This document shows, piece by piece, positions 39,632 to 48,480 of a DNA stretch of 64,000 bases. The number at the start of each line of letters is the position of its first letter. Positions within the stretch are counted from its first letter, which is position 1. Where the stretch lies: assembly GCF_023100905.1 (NCBI RefSeq), contig NZ_CP064686.1:3782001-3846000 (forward strand), read 5' to 3'. The position numbers were made by a program, and so were the translations under genes. This DNA is from Bradyrhizobium sp. 4. GTDB lineage: Bacteria; Pseudomonadota; Alphaproteobacteria; Rhizobiales; Xanthobacteraceae. The notes under the pieces are model-generated. The model saw only the letters and a list, made by a program, of their open reading frames with translations, made no database searches and was not told where the DNA came from.

Positions 39632-39967
39632 TCATTTGCGTTTGTTCCAGGGCCGCGTCGACTCGCGCGGATGACGCAGCTGCTCGACGTCGGCATCAGT
39701 GAGCTTCGGATGCAGAGCCGACCACGCGACCCGGAAGCGGCGCTTGCAGTCCTCGAGATCACTGCAGGTTCCGCGCATCCAATCGTGCTGGGGCTTGTTC
39801 GGCAGGATGACGCCCCAGGACCAGTTCGGCCGTCCGGACGGCATGCCGGGCTGCCTCAGGATGCGGCCGATCGAGATGCCGTTCCAGATCACCAGCCAAT
39901 CATCGGGCGCGGTTTGGCCGCCGATGACGGTCTTGCGCAGGGAGAGGGGTTCGGGTGGAGCGACCAT
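39632..39967 (-). CDS. Hypothetical phage protein
   Basis: A 111-residue protein containing WLVIWNGISIGRILRQPG (24-41), a strand pair, and a Trp-rich middle (PNWSWGVILP), then a helical end. The pattern occurs in uncharacterised rhizobial proteins. It lies 37 bases downstream of the six-gene overlapping operon and may be its last member. Confidence 0.65.
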   Translation of the reverse strand: MVAPPEPLSLRKTVIGGQTAPDDWLVIWNGISIGRILRQPGMPSGRPNWSWGVILPNKPQHDWMRGTCSDLEDCKRRFRVAWSALHPKLTDADVEQLRHPRESTRPWNKRK

Positions 39968-40004
39968 GCCGGCGTCAAAGCATGCCGACGGCCGAGAGTC
40001 GATT

Positions 40005-40208
40005 CTAGAGAGGCGCTGCTTTAAGTTCGACCGTAACGCCGCAGCATTTCGGCCAGCCCTCGCGCAGGCACTTTGCCGCCTCGATATGGCGCGACTTGCC
40101 GCACCGGGCGCAGTACACCTTGCCCTCGAGAAGCGAAGGATGCGACCGCGCGATCTCCTCGTAGAGCACCTGGTGCCGGGCGAAAACGTCGATGGCGGTT
40201 ACGGTCAC
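40005..40208 (-). CDS. Small zinc-ribbon protein
   Basis: A 67-residue protein. CARCGK (33-38) and the later Cys47 plus Cys55-Cys56 (KCLREGWPKCCG) could form a zinc site. The start overlaps the stop of the upstream gene (ATGA). Last gene of the overlapping operon; function unknown. Confidence 0.65.
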   Translation of the reverse strand: MTVTAIDVFARHQVLYEEIARSHPSLLEGKVYCARCGKSRHIEAAKCLREGWPKCCGVTVELKAAPL

Positions 40209-40531
40209 GCGGCTTCTCCTGTTTGCTTGATGACAGTTTCAAGATCGTCGGCAATACCCTGGGCGAGATCCGGAGCAGAGTTGCCGAATTGGTAGGACCG
40301 CAGCGCGCACATCGCCGCGGTGAGCGTTCTGGTGATCTGCTCGTGCGCGTTGACGTAACGGATCAGCCGATCGGCGAGATCCAGCGCGCCCTCGCACTGG
40401 ATGACGATCGTCTCGTCCTCGTTGCCGTTGATGGTCAGTACGGCTTCGTCGAAGACGCAGATCTCGCCGTCCATCTTGAAGGTGGACAGGTTGTCCGGAT
40501 CCGCGAGCTCGAGGCGGGGAAAGGTTGTCAT
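40205..40531 (-). CDS. Hypothetical phage protein
   Basis: A 108-residue acidic protein with strands (EICVFDEAVLTINGNEDETIVIQ) followed by helices. It overlaps both neighbours by 4 bases and so belongs to the coupled operon. No family recognised. Confidence 0.65.
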   Translation of the reverse strand: MTTFPRLELADPDNLSTFKMDGEICVFDEAVLTINGNEDETIVIQCEGALDLADRLIRYVNAHEQITRTLTAAMCALRSYQFGNSAPDLAQGIADDLETVIKQTGEAA

Positions 40532-41628
40532 GCCGCGCGGCCAGGTATGCCATTGTGCTCGATGCCGTCGAGCAGCCGGCCAGCGCGCTTCTTGCCAACC
40601 TCGAACATCAGCATCGCGCCCGAGCCGCCGGCGTACGCGAGCGGCTCGGCCGCGTCGCGGAATTGCGTTCCGTCGGCGTGCAGCACCATCTGGTCCACCT
40701 TGCAGCGGCGGCTGGCATCCGGGTTTCGCTGCGGGGCTGGGTGGTACAGGGTGTCCGTAAACTCCTCAGTGGTCGCGCAGATCGGCACCCACGCGCCCCA
40801 TTGCTTGAAGTGGAATGCGACGCCGGCAACCGCGCAGTCCGCCTCGATCGCGCGCGGCCAGGCGGGATGCATCGGGCGCGCACCATCGCCGCTCTCGCCG
40901 CCCACGATCACCCAATCGAGCCCCGACCATCCGGAGAACGCCGGGTTGACCGAGAGGCCGCTAAGCGCGTCGAGGATCTGCCCGCCGCCAGGATGAAGTT
41001 CTCCGAGGTGTATCGGCCCCAGAAGCGGCTCGAGCGAAACGAAACGGACGGCCGCAGGCGTCGCGAGGAGATAGGGGATGCGCTCGTTTGCTTCCTCTTG
41101 GCGCTCGGCCGAAACGCCGAGCCAGACGTTCGACAGAGGCCACATAGTCCTTTCAAACACGATGTGGCTTGGGGCTTCGGCCTGCTCGACGATCGGGAAG
41201 CGCATAGCCTGCACGATGCGGGTCGGCGTTCGGAAATCGCCGAGATACTTGCGCATCCGCTGCGCGCGCTTTGTCAGCACCTGAAACGTGTGATGCTTCG
41301 CGAGCGCCATGACCGCAAATACCTGGTCGATCCACTCGTCGGGCACGCTTTCGTGAAAGAGATCGCCGTGGGCGCAAACGAAGATGTTGCGCGGGCGCTT
41401 CCATTCCAGCGGCTGGCATAGCCACTCCCCGTTGAAGCGCACCTGGCCGTTCCAGACAGGGCCGGTCTTGCTGCCGTTGGTAAGGCCTGCGCGCGAGGGA
41501 TGGCTGCGCAGCCGCGTGCCGGCGAGCTTCATCGCATAGCAGTGCGCGCAGCCAGGCGAGAGGATGGTGCAGCCGGTGATGGGATTCCACGTCGCGTCGG
41601 TCCACTCGATCTTGGAATTGTCGCTCAT
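40528..41628 (-). CDS. DUF5131 (phage Gp37/Gp68) protein
   Basis: A 366-residue protein of the phage Gp37/Gp68 family. The N-terminus IEWTDATWNPITGC and the cysteines Cys20, Cys27 and Cys30 (C-x6-C-x2-C) are typical, as are NIFVCAHGDLFHE, FQVLTKRAQRM, NVWLGVSAE and VIVGGESGDGARPM. The fold is thought to be related to radical-SAM/photoproduct-lyase enzymes and may carry an iron-sulfur cluster; the activity is unknown. Common in phages and prophages. It overlaps the ATPase gene upstream and a small gene downstream by ATGA. Confidence 0.9.
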   Translation of the reverse strand: MSDNSKIEWTDATWNPITGCTILSPGCAHCYAMKLAGTRLRSHPSRAGLTNGSKTGPVWNGQVRFNGEWLCQPLEWKRPRNIFVCAHGDLFHESVPDEWIDQVFAVMALAKHHTFQVLTKRAQRMRKYLGDFRTPTRIVQAMRFPIVEQAEAPSHIVFERTMWPLSNVWLGVSAERQEEANERIPYLLATPAAVRFVSLEPLLGPIHLGELHPGGGQILDALSGLSVNPAFSGWSGLDWVIVGGESGDGARPMHPAWPRAIEADCAVAGVAFHFKQWGAWVPICATTEEFTDTLYHPAPQRNPDASRRCKVDQMVLHADGTQFRDAAEPLAYAGGSGAMLMFEVGKKRAGRLLDGIEHNGIPGRAA

Positions 41629-43385
41629 GGGAAAAGGCTCTCGCCGGCGCGCACGCTTTTCGCCGCGGGATAGGTGATGAAGCCGAGCGTGCGGAGCCGG
41701 CCCAGGTTGTTTGCGAAGGCTGAGGACGTGGCGGAGGCGCCGACCTTCTCGGCCAGCTCCTCCTTGCCGAGCTCGTCGGGGAACGCCTCGGCCGCGGCCG
41801 CGAGGATCCGCATCTGTGCCGGCGGCAGCATCGCGCCGATCTTCTCCATGACGGCTTCATGCGTGGGCGCGCCGGCGGGCGAGTTGGCGGTGGCTTCGCC
41901 CTCGGGCGTGAGTGCCACCATGCCGCCACTCGGATAGTCGATCAGGCCGAAGGAACGGAGCGCTCCGAGGTTGTTCGCGAAGGCCGATGACGTCGGCGAA
42001 GCGCCGGCGAGGATGCCGACCATGTCTTTCGGTACCGCCGGTTTGCCGAGCGAGGCAGCCCACGCGATCGCGTCAAGGATCCGCTGCTTCGCGGGTGTGA
42101 CGTTGCCATCGCCACCTGCAGACGCAGGCGATGGCTTGCGCGGTGCCGGCGAAGCAGCCGGCTCGCGCTTCGGAGCGCCCACGGGGGTTTGCTTTCCCGT
42201 CTGCAGGCCCGATTTCGTGATTTGCTCGATGACGATGCCGTGGCGCTTTTCGGTGTCGGCGATCGCCCGCTCGATGGGCGCCTGGATCATGGCGAGGATT
42301 TTGGTGAAGGCGCCATAGGCTGCTGCGCATTCGTTCAGTCCTCGGCGATAGCCGAGCGCTTCGCCTTCAGCCAAGCCGCGGGCATGGCCGCTGCTGTCGG
42401 CAATCTTGATCGCCGCAACACCGGCAGGCGTCTCTTTGCCGCCCTTGCGCAGTTGCTGCTCGAGCTCGGTGATGCGCTTCTGCAGGACCTTCGGGTCTCT
42501 CGCTTCGGCCTCGGTCTTGACCTTGGCGAATTTCTCCTGGAGCTGCTCGACGTCGATCGGGGAGAGGCGCCGGGCGGTCTTTCCGCCGGCCTGCGGCTTG
42601 CTCGAGTCGTACGTCGTCGGCATGGGAAACTGGACGCGCTTGAGGAAGCGCGCCTCCGGAGACCAGCACCAGGCCTCTCCAGCCTTGAGGGAGGGCAGGG
42701 AGGCGATGATCTCCTTGCCGGTTTCCTTGTCAGCCTGGTCGGCGATCCATTCCTCGATCGCCTTGCGGTCTTGGGGCGCGATCAGGCGCATGGCGACCAG
42801 CGTCTCAACCTGGGTGAGGCTGTCCTTGTGCAGCTTCGCCGGCCGCTGGCTGATCAGCACGATGCGCAGCCCGGAAGAGCGGCCGAGGCTGATCAGGTTG
42901 TTGGCCGCATGCAGCATGTCCGGCATGGCGCCGGCGCCCCGCGTGCCGGCCTGAGGCGCGAACAGATGCGCTTCGTCGATCACCAGGCGCAACGGTCCCT
43001 TGTTGGTCCGCAGGATCGCGTCGGCAAAGTCGGTGAAGAACCTCATCCGCTCGCCGGTCTTGAGCAGCTTGGTGTCGAGAATGACCGGGGTGTTTGAGCT
43101 GCCGATCGCCTCGGCCATCATCTCGCCCTGGTTGGCCGCGAGCGGGAAGTCGCCATGGTCTCCACCGAAGACGTAGATCGGGAAGCCGGGCTTCTTGCCG
43201 TCGGCTGCCAGGCGCAGGCCCCACCAGGCGCCGGTGGGATCGATGACGGCGACGCGGCCGCCGGCGGCGAGATCCGGCTCGACGATCGCGCTTTTGGTGG
43301 AGCCGGTCTTTCCGCTGCCGGTTTTGCCGAGTACCGCGACATGGTGATCGAGCGCCGATTTGGGGAGCTGGGTGCGCGTGCTCAT
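41625..43385 (-). CDS. HerA-like ATPase with duplicated winged-helix C-terminus
   Basis: A 586-residue protein starting at MSTRTQ (43,385). A P-loop, GKTGSGKT (20-27), Walker B LVIDEAH (134-140) and the LISQRPAKL element (178-185) identify a HerA/FtsK-superfamily ATPase (DUF87/853-like). After a coiled coil (270-320) come two similar winged-helix segments sharing TSSAFANNLGxLRxxGxI-YP, evidence of an internal duplication for DNA binding. HerA-type enzymes pump or process DNA. It overlaps the methyltransferase gene by ATGA. Confidence 0.85.
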   Translation of the reverse strand: MSTRTQLPKSALDHHVAVLGKTGSGKTGSTKSAIVEPDLAAGGRVAVIDPTGAWWGLRLAADGKKPGFPIYVFGGDHGDFPLAANQGEMMAEAIGSSNTPVILDTKLLKTGERMRFFTDFADAILRTNKGPLRLVIDEAHLFAPQAGTRGAGAMPDMLHAANNLISLGRSSGLRIVLISQRPAKLHKDSLTQVETLVAMRLIAPQDRKAIEEWIADQADKETGKEIIASLPSLKAGEAWCWSPEARFLKRVQFPMPTTYDSSKPQAGGKTARRLSPIDVEQLQEKFAKVKTEAEARDPKVLQKRITELEQQLRKGGKETPAGVAAIKIADSSGHARGLAEGEALGYRRGLNECAAAYGAFTKILAMIQAPIERAIADTEKRHGIVIEQITKSGLQTGKQTPVGAPKREPAASPAPRKPSPASAGGDGNVTPAKQRILDAIAWAASLGKPAVPKDMVGILAGASPTSSAFANNLGALRSFGLIDYPSGGMVALTPEGEATANSPAGAPTHEAVMEKIGAMLPPAQMRILAAAAEAFPDELGKEELAEKVGASATSSAFANNLGRLRTLGFITYPAAKSVRAGESLFP

Positions 43386-44053
43386 GAAGGTTCTTTCAGT
43401 GCGAGGAGCGGCGCCGCAGATCCGGGCGCGGGAACGCTGGTGATGACGGGCAGGGTGGTGTCGCCGCGGCGGAGGAAACAAAGCTCTGGCCGGCCGACAT
43501 AGCCGTGCTCCCAGACAGCCCAGGAATAGTCGGTGGTGCCGTTGCCGATCTTTTGCTTGCCGGCCATCACCACCGGGCCGGGCGGCATCGAGGGGCGCGG
43601 CGACAACTGCCAGACCCGGCGCAGCGGCGTGCGCTCGAGCCAGCGCGAACGGCCGTCGCCGCCGACCCACGCCGTCGGCACGATCATCGCGATCTTGCGC
43701 TCGGCCAGGTTCAACGCATGGCCGATGAACGCCATGGCAAAACGAAACGGCAGGTTGCAGACGATGTTGTCGACGCCGCGCGTCTGCTCGAAGAAGCTGC
43801 CGACGCGGAATCCGGGCGCGCGCAGCACGATGTCGCAGCCGGTGGCGCGCAGGCCGGCCCGCCTGGCGGCCCGGACGATGCGGCCACTGCCGCAGGCCGG
43901 ATCGTGGACGCGGCCGACGAACTGCTCCACCGCGAACAGCCGGTCGTTGACCCACTCCTCCTCGATGTACCAGTCTTCGGGGTGGCGGACCCACATGCGC
44001 TTTTTGGTCGAGCGCCTGCGGGCGTGCGCGGAGGGGGCGTGCTTCTGGCTCAA
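43382..44053 (-). CDS. DNA adenine-methyltransferase-like protein
   Basis: A 223-residue protein. The SAM site is DPACGSGRI (51-59), and the catalytic motif is NLPF (100-103), a variant of the NPPF of N6-adenine methyltransferases. It lacks an obvious target-recognition domain. It may protect phage DNA from restriction, or work with the flanking ATPases. It overlaps both neighbours by 4 bases. Confidence 0.82.
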   Translation of the reverse strand: MSQKHAPSAHARRRSTKKRMWVRHPEDWYIEEEWVNDRLFAVEQFVGRVHDPACGSGRIVRAARRAGLRATGCDIVLRAPGFRVGSFFEQTRGVDNIVCNLPFRFAMAFIGHALNLAERKIAMIVPTAWVGGDGRSRWLERTPLRRVWQLSPRPSMPPGPVVMAGKQKIGNGTTDYSWAVWEHGYVGRPELCFLRRGDTTLPVITSVPAPGSAAPLLALKEPS

Positions 44054-45918
44054 CTCCGCTTCCCCTTGCCGTTGGCAGGTTCAGCCTTGCCGCGCTCGCT
44101 AGGCTTGATGTGGAAGTTCAGGCCAATTCGTTTTGCTGTTGCGGCGACGTTCGGATAGGGCCGCGAGACGAGCGCGGCCGCATCCGCGAGCGATTTGCCT
44201 TCATGCCAGGCCGCCTCGAGACGCTGGAAGTCGTCATCGCTCCAGGCGGTGCGCTGCTTCAGGCCGAACTTGCTAGCATAGGCTGCCACGGCAGAACGCG
44301 TTTTGCCGAGCTCCTCGGCTATGTCCCGAGTATGCTTGCGCTCGCCGTAGAGCACCTTGAGCCGCTCGATTTCCTCGGGCGTCCACGCATCGGCGCGGCG
44401 ATCGTAGCCGTGCTTTTGCGCAAACTTGGAGATTGAGGTGACGCCACGCTGATAACCGGCCGCTGCGAGGTCCTGGATGACTTCGCGGTTCGACTTGCCG
44501 GCCTCGAGGCCGGCCTTGGCGATCGCGGTCTCTTCCTCGGTGTAGTAGTTGACGCGATCGCGCGTGATGCCCAGCGCGATCGCGCGCATCTGGACGGACA
44601 CGCGGCCGCGGTCGAAGCCGGCCGCCGCGAGCATGGCGACGATCTCCATAATCTTGACGTCCGGATCGGCATACGCTTCGATCAGGATCTCGTCTTCCGG
44701 AGGCGACCAGCTGCCCTTCGCGATCGGGGAATTGCTTCGGCAGCCGAGGGCGCTCGCCCGCATACTGATCGAGCCCATGGTGCGGCGGCGGTAGCCGGCT
44801 TCGGCAAGCTGACGCGCGATATCGTTGAGCTTGGTGGTGTTGGCGTAACCGTCCTTGACAATGCGATCTTCGTCCTCGCTCCAGTAGCGACCGCTGCCTC
44901 GTGTGTCGGCCTTCTCGGGAGGCGTGAACCGGGGCTCTGCGACCGCGCCTGGTACCGCACGGAGCAGCTCGGCGGCCGCCGCGGCCGATATCGCCGGCGG
45001 CGCCTCGACTTCAGGCGTCTTGCCCTTGTGCACCGAGAGCACCCCGGCGGCCTTGAAGCGAACGCGGCCGGCGCCCAGCGCAGGGCCGATGCCGATGAAT
45101 TCGCCGTCGGACAGCGATCGCAGGGGGCGGCTTTGACCGACGGTAAAGCCAAGCAGATTGCCGGCGCGATCGACGTCACGATCGAACACGGTTCGCCCGA
45201 CAATGATGTTCGTGGGCTTGGAGACGACCGGCGTGGAGGTCTCGGCGATCCGGCTGGTGGCGACAACGCCGGCCAGGCCGCGCTTCCGGCCCCGGTTCAT
45301 CAGGTCGGCGAGGGCACGGATTGTGCGCTTCCGCGTCTCCTGGTCGACGTCGCCTGGGTCATAGCGCGGCACCAGGCGCTGGGACTCGTCGATCAGCACC
45401 AGCATCGGGTGCCAGTGCTCCGGCGGCGCCTCGATCAGCGCGGTGGCGAGATCCGCGACGATCGCGGCGCTTTCCTCCGCGGTGGCATCGGAGAGGTCGA
45501 GGACGGCGCTGTAGCGGTGCTCCCGCAGATGCGCCGCGAATGCGGCGCCGCCGATCCGGAGCACGTCGGCGGAGGTGATGACCGCCACGTCGAACTTGTC
45601 GGCGAGCGTCGAGAACTCGCCGTCGACGTCGATCAGCAGCTGCTGGACCTTCCCGTGCGCCTGCTCGAACAGGCGGCGGAGCAGCATCGACTTGCCGGCG
45701 CCGCTATTGCCCTGGATCAGGAGCCGGCCTTCGATCAGCTTACCGAGGTCGAGCCCGACCTCGTCGCGGTTGCCGGCGTGGCCAAGCAGAATCTGGCCCG
45801 CCCGGATCGATCGCGGCGGTGCCGGCGGTGGCGGCAGCGGAATTATGGAACCTGCGGCCGCGACGACGCCGCGCTGCAGGGCCTGAAGAAGTGGGTCGAC
45901 GCGCGCGGGTGCGCCCAT
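44050..45918 (-). CDS. HerA/FtsK-like ATPase fused to five Myb/SANT-like repeats
   Basis: A 622-residue protein with GGAGG before the ATG. The ATPase half has GNSGAGKS (70-77), a VDGEF element, Walker B LVLIDESQ (173-180) and a VVATSRIAE sensor (218-226), as in HerA-like proteins. The second half carries five repeats (about 346-392, 404-450, 459-504, 512-552, 559-600), each starting W/Y-S/T-x-E/D-E/D and ending in an ARALG/SKFGL-type helix, as in Myb/SANT or GcrA-type DNA-binding modules. It is the first gene of the coupled six-gene operon. No such fusion is known to me. Confidence 0.82.
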   Translation of the reverse strand: MGAPARVDPLLQALQRGVVAAAGSIIPLPPPPAPPRSIRAGQILLGHAGNRDEVGLDLGKLIEGRLLIQGNSGAGKSMLLRRLFEQAHGKVQQLLIDVDGEFSTLADKFDVAVITSADVLRIGGAAFAAHLREHRYSAVLDLSDATAEESAAIVADLATALIEAPPEHWHPMLVLIDESQRLVPRYDPGDVDQETRKRTIRALADLMNRGRKRGLAGVVATSRIAETSTPVVSKPTNIIVGRTVFDRDVDRAGNLLGFTVGQSRPLRSLSDGEFIGIGPALGAGRVRFKAAGVLSVHKGKTPEVEAPPAISAAAAAELLRAVPGAVAEPRFTPPEKADTRGSGRYWSEDEDRIVKDGYANTTKLNDIARQLAEAGYRRRTMGSISMRASALGCRSNSPIAKGSWSPPEDEILIEAYADPDVKIMEIVAMLAAAGFDRGRVSVQMRAIALGITRDRVNYYTEEETAIAKAGLEAGKSNREVIQDLAAAGYQRGVTSISKFAQKHGYDRRADAWTPEEIERLKVLYGERKHTRDIAEELGKTRSAVAAYASKFGLKQRTAWSDDDFQRLEAAWHEGKSLADAAALVSRPYPNVAATAKRIGLNFHIKPSERGKAEPANGKGKRS

Positions 45919-46128
45919 CGGATGCCTCCATTGGTTCGGGTGAGGTGGGAATAATGCGACGCAACAGACGCAACAGGACGCGCGGAGCCGTTTCGACGCC
46001 CGGTGGTTCAGGAGTCGAATCGTGGGGCTTTGCTGCCGGCGATTTCTCGCGAGGAGTCGAACCGGGTGTTGAAAGGATTAGAGGAGCACCGGCCTGACTT
46101 TCCGGCGCTCAAGCCGGTTCCGTCCTGC
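45919..46128. other. Leader of the right-arm operon, no gene seen
   Basis: The space between the ATPase start and the attachment region has no convincing gene on either strand. It must hold the promoter of the six-gene operon. It contains GACGCAACA twice (near 45,959 and 45,968) and GGAGTCGAA twice. Confidence 0.4.
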
Positions 46129-46189
46129 CAGAATCGCCGGGCTCCGGAACCCGTCAGAATCGGAGGTTGTGCCGATCCGGTCAGAATCG
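46129..46189 (+). repeat. Three phased CAGAATCG direct repeats next to the attachment site
   Basis: CAGAATCG occurs at 46,129-46,136, 46,155-46,162 and 46,182-46,189, spaced 26 and 27 bases, all in the same orientation and 26 bases before the tRNA-like fragment. Regular spacing near an att site resembles integrase arm-binding sites. Confidence 0.5.
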
Positions 46190-46214
46190 CCCTAAGCGAT
46201 TCCAAGAAGTGGGT

Positions 46215-46242
46215 GCAGGTTCGAATCCAGCTGCCCCGACCA
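46215..46242 (+). other. tRNA 3'-end fragment, probable right attachment site
   Basis: The sequence has a T-arm (GCAGG, loop TTCGAAT, CCAGC with one mismatch), an acceptor strand TGCCCCG, discriminator A and CCA, in correct spacing, but no D-arm or anticodon arm precedes it. Phages that integrate into a tRNA leave such a 3' fragment at one end. The acceptor would pair with CGGGGCA, compatible with a Pro-type tRNA. Genes to the right are typical host genes. Confidence 0.55.
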
Positions 46243-46608
46243 GTCCGGAGGTGGGTCGGAACGGCACCAGAGAACAACAGCCATTCGGCGAGGCGCCAGG
46301 CGATCCAGGCGAGCGCGGTTTCCAGCCGAGCGCGGCGATCCAGGCCAAGCCGACCAGCCGCGTTCGATGCAGATGCCGGAGCCGCCAAAGCCTTCCTAAC
46401 CCTCGGCGCTCATTCCCTGCGCAACGCGACTTCCGCGCGATTTTTCAAGGCATTGGGCGGGTCGGACGGCGCGGAAATCGTAAAACTTTGTCGAACCTTT
46501 AGGCGTCGCCCTAGACATATAGGTGTTGGGGGATTTCAGCGCCCAATGCCTAACGGACGCCGCCAAGCGATGATATTCCGCTTGCGCGGCGTTACGCTTT
46601 TCCAACCA
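46243..46608. other. Gap right of the attachment site, no gene seen
   Basis: No convincing gene. Minus-strand frames exist, but the one crossing the tRNA fragment is an antisense artefact and the other lacks a ribosome site. This is probably host intergenic DNA. Confidence 0.4.
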
Positions 46609-46767
46609 TCAGTTCGTCGCGTACCAGCCGAACGGAAACGGCAGGAACGGCCAGGCCAGCTGATTGTCGTTCGCGACCTTCCGCGGCTCTTGCTCCGGCG
46701 TCTTGGCGGGCAGAGCAGGCGGCGTCGAATGCAGCGCCAAGCGCAGACATGCACATTGCAAATTCAT
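46609..46767 (-). CDS. 52-residue conserved Bradyrhizobium-type protein
   Basis: A small gene ending in the Trp/Phe/Pro-rich segment NDNQLAWPFLPFPFGWYATN (33-52), which I recall from many short Bradyrhizobium proteins. The N-terminus MNLQCACLRLAL may be a weak membrane or signal region. No function is known. A 307-base stretch to the right (46,768-47,074) shows no gene. Confidence 0.7.
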   Translation of the reverse strand: MNLQCACLRLALHSTPPALPAKTPEQEPRKVANDNQLAWPFLPFPFGWYATN

Positions 46768-47074
46768 CGTGGTGGCCCCCGCCCATCAATCGTTTTCAAA
46801 AATTTGCGTCAGCCTGGAAATCACCGCGCGTCCTCAAAACGACGCGCTCATTCTCAAATCGCACACAGTCTAGGAAAATCGGCGAGCGCTTTCAACCGGT
46901 CTTGCCACGCGCTCACAGGAAGTAAGGTTGACCGGTTAGGTTAAGGGCGAGCGGTTGTTGCGGCCGCTTTCGCGGCTGTTATCAGATCGGTCCGGCTCGC
47001 GATGGGCTGCCTGAATTCGTGCTCACACGACATCACAGTTCGTCGCAGTGCTCGTATCCTGTGAGTTCTGCATC

Positions 47075-47269
47075 ATGTCTTTCGATCGCAACGTCCGAAC
47101 CACCGGTCCGCAGGCGAGCTGGACCGAGATCTGGCACCTCTGGACCGTGCTCGTGCCGCGCCGCTCGATCAACGGGCAGCTGGTTTACGGCAAGGTCTGG
47201 CGCCGCCACGACGGCCGCGACTGGATCTATAAGAAATTCACCGAGTACGATAGCGAAGCGGCGGCCTGA
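47075..47269 (+). CDS. Small conserved host protein
   Basis: A 64-residue protein starting at MSFDRNVRTTG; the frame extends 9 codons further but without a ribosome site. Trp-rich (SWTEIWHLWTVLVPRRS, then WRRHDGRDWIYKKFTEY), a pattern common in Bradyrhizobium small proteins. Converges with the OpgC gene. Function unknown. Confidence 0.7.
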   Translation: MSFDRNVRTTGPQASWTEIWHLWTVLVPRRSINGQLVYGKVWRRHDGRDWIYKKFTEYDSEAAA

Positions 47270-47310
47270 AGCGGCGTCGCTGTCGTCCGGCGCGGTATCG
47301 CTGCTGCCCT

Positions 47311-48480
47311 TCAAGCGGCCTTTGCGGCCGCAGGCTTGGGCGGCGGCGGCTTCAGCGGCTTGTCCTGCTTCTTCGACCAGGAGATGTAATACGCCACCGT
47401 CGTCATGATCGCGATGCCGGCGACGCTGACGAAGATCTGCGCGAACAGCGAGCCCGAGCTCATCGACAGCTCGAAATGACCGACGAAGGACAGGAACACG
47501 CCGACGCAGAACACGGCGAGCGACTGCTGGCCGCACACGATGATGGGGTCGAACCCTTTCCATTCCAGGCCCGGCCAGTCCTTCGGCACGAAGCGGATCA
47601 CCAGGATCACGATCACGACGAAGTGGATGAAGCGGTAGGGCGCGAGGTTGGTCTTGTCGTTCGGGTTGAACGCCGAGAACAGCCATTCCGGGAACATGCC
47701 GCCGAGGGTCGGGAAACGACCAGCCATGGTCATGACCAGCGCGAACAGCATGTAACCGAGACAGAGCCACAGCGTGACCGGCGCGTTGATCAGCGTCATC
47801 GAGCGCCGCGCGCCACCCATGGCGCACCAGGCGCCGAATACGAACAGCACCTGCCAGGCATACGGGTTGAAGTACCACTGGCCGGCCGGATAGGCGGTCA
47901 GGTTCAGGCCGAAATGCCGGGCGGCGAGCCACAGCACGATTGAGAGCGCCATGGTGAGGTCTGGCTTGCGCAGCATGAACCAGAGCACCGGCGGAAACAG
48001 TCCCATCAGCACGATGTAGAGTGGCAGCACGTCGAGATTGAGTGGCTTGAAGCGCAGGAACAGGCCCTGGCGCAGCGTCTCGGTGGCGTTGTCGACCAGG
48101 CCGGCGACGTTGAACTCGTTGATCATCTCTGAATCGCCGAAGCGCAGCGCCAGATAACTGATCGAGGCGATGTAGATCACGAACAGGATGATGTGAGCGA
48201 CGTAGAGCTGCCAGACCCGCTTGGTTAGCCTGGTGGCGCCGACCAGGAAGCCGCGCTCGAGCATCATCCGCGCATACACGAAGGATGCGGTGTAGCCGGA
48301 GATGAAGACGAACAGATCGGCGGCGTCGGAAAAGCCGTAATTGCGGGTGGTGATCCAGTTCACCACGTTGTCGGGGATGTGGTCGAGGAAGATCGCCCAG
48401 TTCGCAATGCCGCGAAACAGGTCGAGCCTGAGGTCACGGCCCTTCTCGGGGAGCGTGGCGTTGATGTTCAGGAAGGACAT
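47311..48480 (-). CDS. opgC: OpgC-type membrane acyltransferase
   Basis: A 389-residue inner-membrane protein with about ten hydrophobic helices. RDLRLDLFRGIANWAIFLDHIP (11-32, in parts) is the family start, with the conserved Asp-x2-Arg-Gly and His. OpgC enzymes add succinyl groups to periplasmic glucans, which in rhizobia help osmotic adaptation and plant interaction. A Lys/Pro/Ala-rich tail ends the protein. Start at MSFLNIN is preferred over an upstream ATG in an Arg-rich extension. Confidence 0.88.
   Translation of the reverse strand: MSFLNINATLPEKGRDLRLDLFRGIANWAIFLDHIPDNVVNWITTRNYGFSDAADLFVFISGYTASFVYARMMLERGFLVGATRLTKRVWQLYVAHIILFVIYIASISYLALRFGDSEMINEFNVAGLVDNATETLRQGLFLRFKPLNLDVLPLYIVLMGLFPPVLWFMLRKPDLTMALSIVLWLAARHFGLNLTAYPAGQWYFNPYAWQVLFVFGAWCAMGGARRSMTLINAPVTLWLCLGYMLFALVMTMAGRFPTLGGMFPEWLFSAFNPNDKTNLAPYRFIHFVVIVILVIRFVPKDWPGLEWKGFDPIIVCGQQSLAVFCVGVFLSFVGHFELSMSSGSLFAQIFVSVAGIAIMTTVAYYISWSKKQDKPLKPPPPKPAAAKAA

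Noticed and set aside
43386..43994. N-terminal extension of the minus-strand HerA-like ATPase
   Set aside because: It is a shadow of the methyltransferase gene; the ATG at 43,385 overlaps the methyltransferase stop and begins the conserved region.
46215..46242. Complete tRNA gene
   Set aside because: Only the T-arm and acceptor end are present and the T-stem has a mismatch; no anticodon or D-arm precedes it.
46008..46388. A 126-codon minus-strand frame crossing the tRNA-like fragment
   Set aside because: The segment SWIRT... is the typical antisense artefact of tRNA T-arms and there is no ribosome binding site.
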